Origin: Callipepla californica brunnescens
Taxonomy: Eukaryota; Chordata; Aves; Galliformes; Odontophoridae
Length of the DNA: 64,000 nt
Assembly (NCBI GenBank): GCA_023055505.1
Contig: JALIRH010000008.1
Span: forward strand, 1,240,001-1,304,000
Direction: 5' to 3'
Shown here: positions 60,101 through 64,000 of the stretch, piece by piece
How positions within the stretch are numbered: the stretch's first letter is position 1
How the letters are laid out: the number at the start of each line of letters is the position of its first letter
Position numbers and translations under genes: made by a program
The notes under the pieces: model-generated
Seen by the model: the letters and a program-made list of their open reading frames with translations, nothing else
Database searches by the model: none
Told to the model about the DNA's origin: nothing

Positions 60101-61767
60101 GTTTGTACCTTTCTCATGTGGAAAGAGTTTTTCTTCTGAACTCTTACTGTTTTCCCTTGTCCTTCCCCTAGCCCTGCCTGCTGGTACTGATGTCTGCAGC
60201 TGTGTCCATTTGGCTTTGGTGCATAATTCACTGCCCCTTCTTTCTCCAGGGTTACCTAGACAGCAGGAGCTAAAGAGGTCACACAATAGGAGATTGATTT
60301 AAGGTTCAGAGTGTTTCAGAATTCTTCCAAAGAAATAAAAAAAAAATAAAATAAATCCTGAAAGCATGCACAGTAGCATGTTGATCGTGTTGATGTTGTA
60401 TTTCAGCTCAGAGATACAGCTGGGTTCATGGACTGTGTTGTAGCATGACCGGTGTGTTACACCCCACCCAATATATTCCCACTGTCACCTGCACAAGCAG
60501 TTTCCACTCATCTTCAGAACAGTTCATTAATGATTTTTTTTTATTTCTTTTTAAGGATACAATAATCCATGCTAAGTTTACTCTAATTTTTCTCTCAATG
60601 ACAATTCATTTGTAGTGGCAGCTGGTGCAGTTAGATAAACCTCAGGTAGATAGTGAACTTCAGAGGAAGAATTACAAGATTAGTGTTCCTTAACTGAACC
60701 AATGAGCCAATCTAAAGATTAAATAGAAGTTTCTTATTTGAAAAACGCTGCTTCCAAATAATGTGTTGTGAGGCTGTGACTGGTCAAATAGCAAGGGGGC
60801 CTAACCTGACAGGGCCTGAGTTTAGTCCAGAGAATGCAAACTCAGTAAATGCCCACGTTCAGTACACTTATAGAAGTATATTTTTCAGTGCAAAATATTT
60901 TCTAGCTTCACGCTAGGAAATACACTTATTCAGATAGTGTTAATGTAGGAAGAAAATTACATTTCTGTTCCTCTGTGTGCAACAGAACTGGCTTATGTAA
61001 GTGCCATTATCTCATTCTAATTATGCTTTAATATAATGTGTGGTTTCTTTTTTTTTTTTTTTTTTTTTTTTGTTGACTTTCCCTTGAGATTTTTTGCTTT
61101 GTTTTAAAGGATCAGGTGCTTATTTGCACCACATCCCAGTGAGGCACAGCTTATCACCTGTGCCTACTGGGAATTAGATGTCCCCATTTTGCTAGCACTG
61201 TGTTTGCAGAGGAAAAGGGTCAGTTTCTAGAAAACTGTGTGTGATGCTTCCATGGGTGCACACCACCTTGATCTTTTTATGTTCGTTTTTCCATTCCTCT
61301 ATCTGCTTTCAAAACAACTCCCACTAAGAATGTTTGGGTAGTGAGTAATATTCCCCTTTCTGAGGAATGCAACATCCTCTAGATCCATATTTCCTCAAAG
61401 ATTTGTTTACCTTTAAAGTAGCCATTGAGCTCAACACTTCCTTTCAGGTTCATTGGTGCTTCAGTTGCTCTTATGTTTTAAGATGGAAGTGAAACATCTT
61501 TAAGTTACCTCATTTGGGTTCTGCCAGCATCACAGCTCTTGAGGCTGGGAACTCACCTGGCCTAAGAGAGTACGTGGAAGGGGAATGACGTGTGAAGCCT
61601 ACCTGATGGGCAGAGGCTTGGAGGAACTGCTGCATGTGCTGCTTCATCTGCACCTATTTCATGAAGGTAACAGAAGCAGTAAAAAAATGGTACTTGCAAA
61701 TATCATGTACATTGAAATGCCATGGAATTACCTATAAATGTTGAACCTGCACTACTATGGCTTAGCA
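57150..61767. other. Intronic non-coding stretch
   Basis: It contains A-rich simple sequence near 59019-59051 and a poly-T at 61048-61071. ORFs up to 125 codons (57786-58163, - strand) have no recognisable family. No exon was found. Confidence 0.45.
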
Positions 61768-61800
61768 GTTAGAATCACAAAATCATAGAATAAATGTTAT
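61768..61800 (-). mobile_element. Possible CR1 tail remnant, antisense
   Basis: Only the reverse octamers are visible (agaatcacaaaatcatagaa). The rest is not convincingly CR1. Confidence 0.35.
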
Positions 61801-62682
61801 AGGTGGCAGTTATTTCTTTACTTTGCCACAGGGATATACCCTTCAACTTGTCAGGCATGTCTGTAAGTAAGTTTATTTCTCAATAAGGTTCTGTTCTCCA
61901 ATTCATCTGAATCAAAATAAAAAATTTTGAAGGATTAGACAAACACTGCCCTCTTCTGAGGGTCAGTAATCAATCTGTAAAGGTTTCTGCTCTAATTAAA
62001 ACCTTGCCCTCTCTCAGAATCCTTTGTAGTCTGAGGTTTGTTTAAACCCACCAACAAGTTCAGTAGTTTGCCTAAAAACATTAGGGATGAGTGGGGTGTG
62101 CTAGGCTGCCTGGGGTGCTGTTCTGAGCAAACCCAAAGCTGTCTCTGTAAGCATGAATGCTGAATGCCTTCAGTGGCTAGCCACAAAGCCCAGGTAAAGG
62201 TGGTGTCTATGCACTTGAAAGCAAGACATTAGCCAATGTGGCCATGGCTTTCTCCTAGTGAGCTGCCTTTGATCATATTGTGTGAACACACAAGTGTTGT
62301 CAGCTGTCAGTACAAATATACCACAGGGTATATTTGTCTATACAGGTGTAGAGCTGTGTTGTTTTCCTCAGTCCACTCTAATCAAGGAGCAGGAGATTCC
62401 CTGGACTGTGATGCTGGCCTGTAAGAGCTCAAGTAACGTTATTTGCCAGGAGTACAGACAGTATGTAATCCCTCTGCTGGAGCAACAGAGTGCTCTTCAA
62501 GTCATGCTGTATCCCAAGGAGCAAGCTTCCATGTGTGTGGAAGCTCTGATGCATCAGCCCTACGTGGAAACAACAGATTTCTATGTTCTGTGGCCTCCCA
62601 GTTTCTGCATTCTGCATCAAAGCATGACACAGGCTGTCACGTGGCAGTGTAACAGAAAGCAACTCAGAGCTCAAGAGAACTG
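61801..62682. other. Intronic non-coding stretch
   Basis: A 133-codon ORF (62282-62683) ends just before a CR1 copy. It shows no domain, and no clear splice signals frame it, so it is not called. Confidence 0.4.
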
Positions 62683-62875
62683 AGTAATCTCAGAGTCACA
62701 GGATTTGGAAGGGACCTCAAGAGTCCAACCGTCACTAAGGCAGGTACCCTACACTAGGCCACACAGGTAGGCATCCAGACAGGTCTTGAATATCTCCATA
62801 GGAAACTCTCCCACCTCCCTGGGCAGCCTGTTCCAGCACTCTACCTCCCTTACCATAAAATTCTTCAATATGTGA
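62683..62875 (-). mobile_element. CR1 LINE 3' end, antisense
   Basis: It starts with cagagtcacaggatttggaa and continues 'catccagacaggtcttgaat' and 'ccctgggcagcctgttccag'. This is classic antisense CR1 without a full octamer tail. Confidence 0.93.
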
Positions 62876-64000
62876 AGTAATCAAAGAAGTAAAATCCATA
62901 TCAGTAGTTCTGAATGCACTTCTGGTTCTTACTCTGAACTGTCTTTCTCACGTTTGTGTGCCTACAGTTAAGATTGGTTAAGATTGAAATAATCCATGTG
63001 CCTACTGCCAAAACTGCCTGTGAGGTTTCTTGAAAACAGGCAATTCTAGATTTGGGTGATAAATATTTTTAACTGTTGGTGGTTAAATACAAGGCTTTTT
63101 AAAATCTCTTCTGAAGAGATCTAATGAATGCTTGAATAATCATTTGATTTCAAATTCATTTCCATATTCTTAATGTGTTTGGTACCACCCTCTTGTATTG
63201 GAAGGTAAGTTTATGTGTGGGTATTTATTAAATAACTTGAAAAGAAGTCTTTGTTTCAGGAGGGCTAGGAAAATGGAGATATTTATTGATATTTATATAA
63301 AAAAGATGTCAGTAATGCTTTATGGTGAGAATAAATAAAGATAAGGCTACCTATGTTTTCCTAACAGCTGCTAGAGATGCATTTCTAGGTGAGAGTGAAA
63401 CAGTGGGACTTTCCCTTTTGGCTAATAGAAATAGTTTCTGTGAGATAGTTTTGCATTAGACTCTCTGTTATTGAAGTGCCTCCTTATGGAGACAGGCAAA
63501 AGATGATGTGATAGGAAGCCTAGAGTTAAGGCCAAGTGATCGGTTTAAATGGGTAGAATTAAGCTGTTTATGCTCTTCCCCTGCCAATGAAATCTTTCCA
63601 TGCCAGGTATTAAAAGCGCTCAGCTAAGTATGAACCAAGGTCACTATCAAACACACAGGCAGAAAGACATACGTGGCATTTAGAAACTGCCATTCATAGA
63701 CTGCTTCAAGAAAGCAAAGGATGAATTCATACAGTGAGTGTGCACTCATTGGACTGAAAGAAGCTTTGGCAATAAACCTTTTAAGCGAGTTTGTTATGAA
63801 CAGACAGTGTTAGTAATATTCCGAAAACAGTGGATTTGAAGTATGGTAATCTTAACAGCCATAAAAGTATGAATAAATTAAAACTATGCAGAAGCCATCT
63901 GTATTGAAGCTTGCTGGTTGGATCTGCTCTCTTTGGAGAGAGCAAAATAATTTTTTGGGGCCTGTTCCAATTCTGTCATGATGGTTTAATGTTGGTAGAT
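62876..64000. other. Intronic non-coding stretch to the window end
   Basis: AT-rich. No exon or recognisable repeat was seen. Confidence 0.4.

Noticed and set aside
62282..62683. 133-codon ORF next to a CR1
   Set aside because: Its residues match no family I know and there are no supporting splice sites.
1..64000. CRISPR arrays, tRNA or rRNA genes, prokaryotic operons
   Set aside because: None is present; the window has eukaryotic splice sites and vertebrate retroelements throughout.

Overview
The window is vertebrate nuclear DNA and almost certainly avian. It has long AT-leaning non-coding stretches and a few short exons with canonical splice sites. Many CR1 LINE copies end in the bird-type tail of repeated ATTCTATG/ATTCTGTG octamers, and relics of a class II endogenous retrovirus and a mariner transposon are present. 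No bacterial-type operon, CRISPR array, rRNA or tRNA gene was seen. The species cannot be fixed from the sequence; a galliform is plausible but not proven.

The one clear gene runs on the + strand from about 36 kb onward. I call it ARHGEF4 (Asef), a Rac/Cdc42 guanine nucleotide exchange factor that is activated by APC. Three consecutive exons are visible: a giant phase 0-0 exon (35987-40411, 1,475 codons), a basic exon carrying the Asef-type DD-[IL]-W motif (43883-44209), and an exon carrying the SQSTPTGL segment shared by Asef and Asef2 (49157-49286, ending in phase 1). A fourth exon at 55.9-56.1 kb has its own ATG and ends with a strong donor, also in phase 1. It looks like an alternative promoter and first exon that would replace the long N-terminus. 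The SH3, DH and PH exons are not in the window and should lie beyond 64 kb.

Region by region: 1-36 kb is either upstream flank or the long 5' intron, with scattered CR1 fragments, a 6-bp polypyrimidine microsatellite (4.5-4.8 kb), an antisense mariner/ERV composite (18.0-21.85 kb), a decayed Ty3/gypsy-like gag (23.4-24.07 kb) and a nested CR1-in-CR1 (24.7-25.5 kb). From 36 to 49.3 kb are the three exons with introns of about 3.5 and 4.9 kb. From 49.3 to 64 kb is intron holding an antisense protein-coding relic that I cannot name (53.65-54.4 kb), the alternative first exon, and more CR1.

I did not find an unmistakably new biological system. The points most worth checking are the giant disordered exon, the phase-matched alternative first exon with its overlapping upstream ORF, the unidentified antisense relic, and the gypsy-like gag relic, which would be unusual in a bird.
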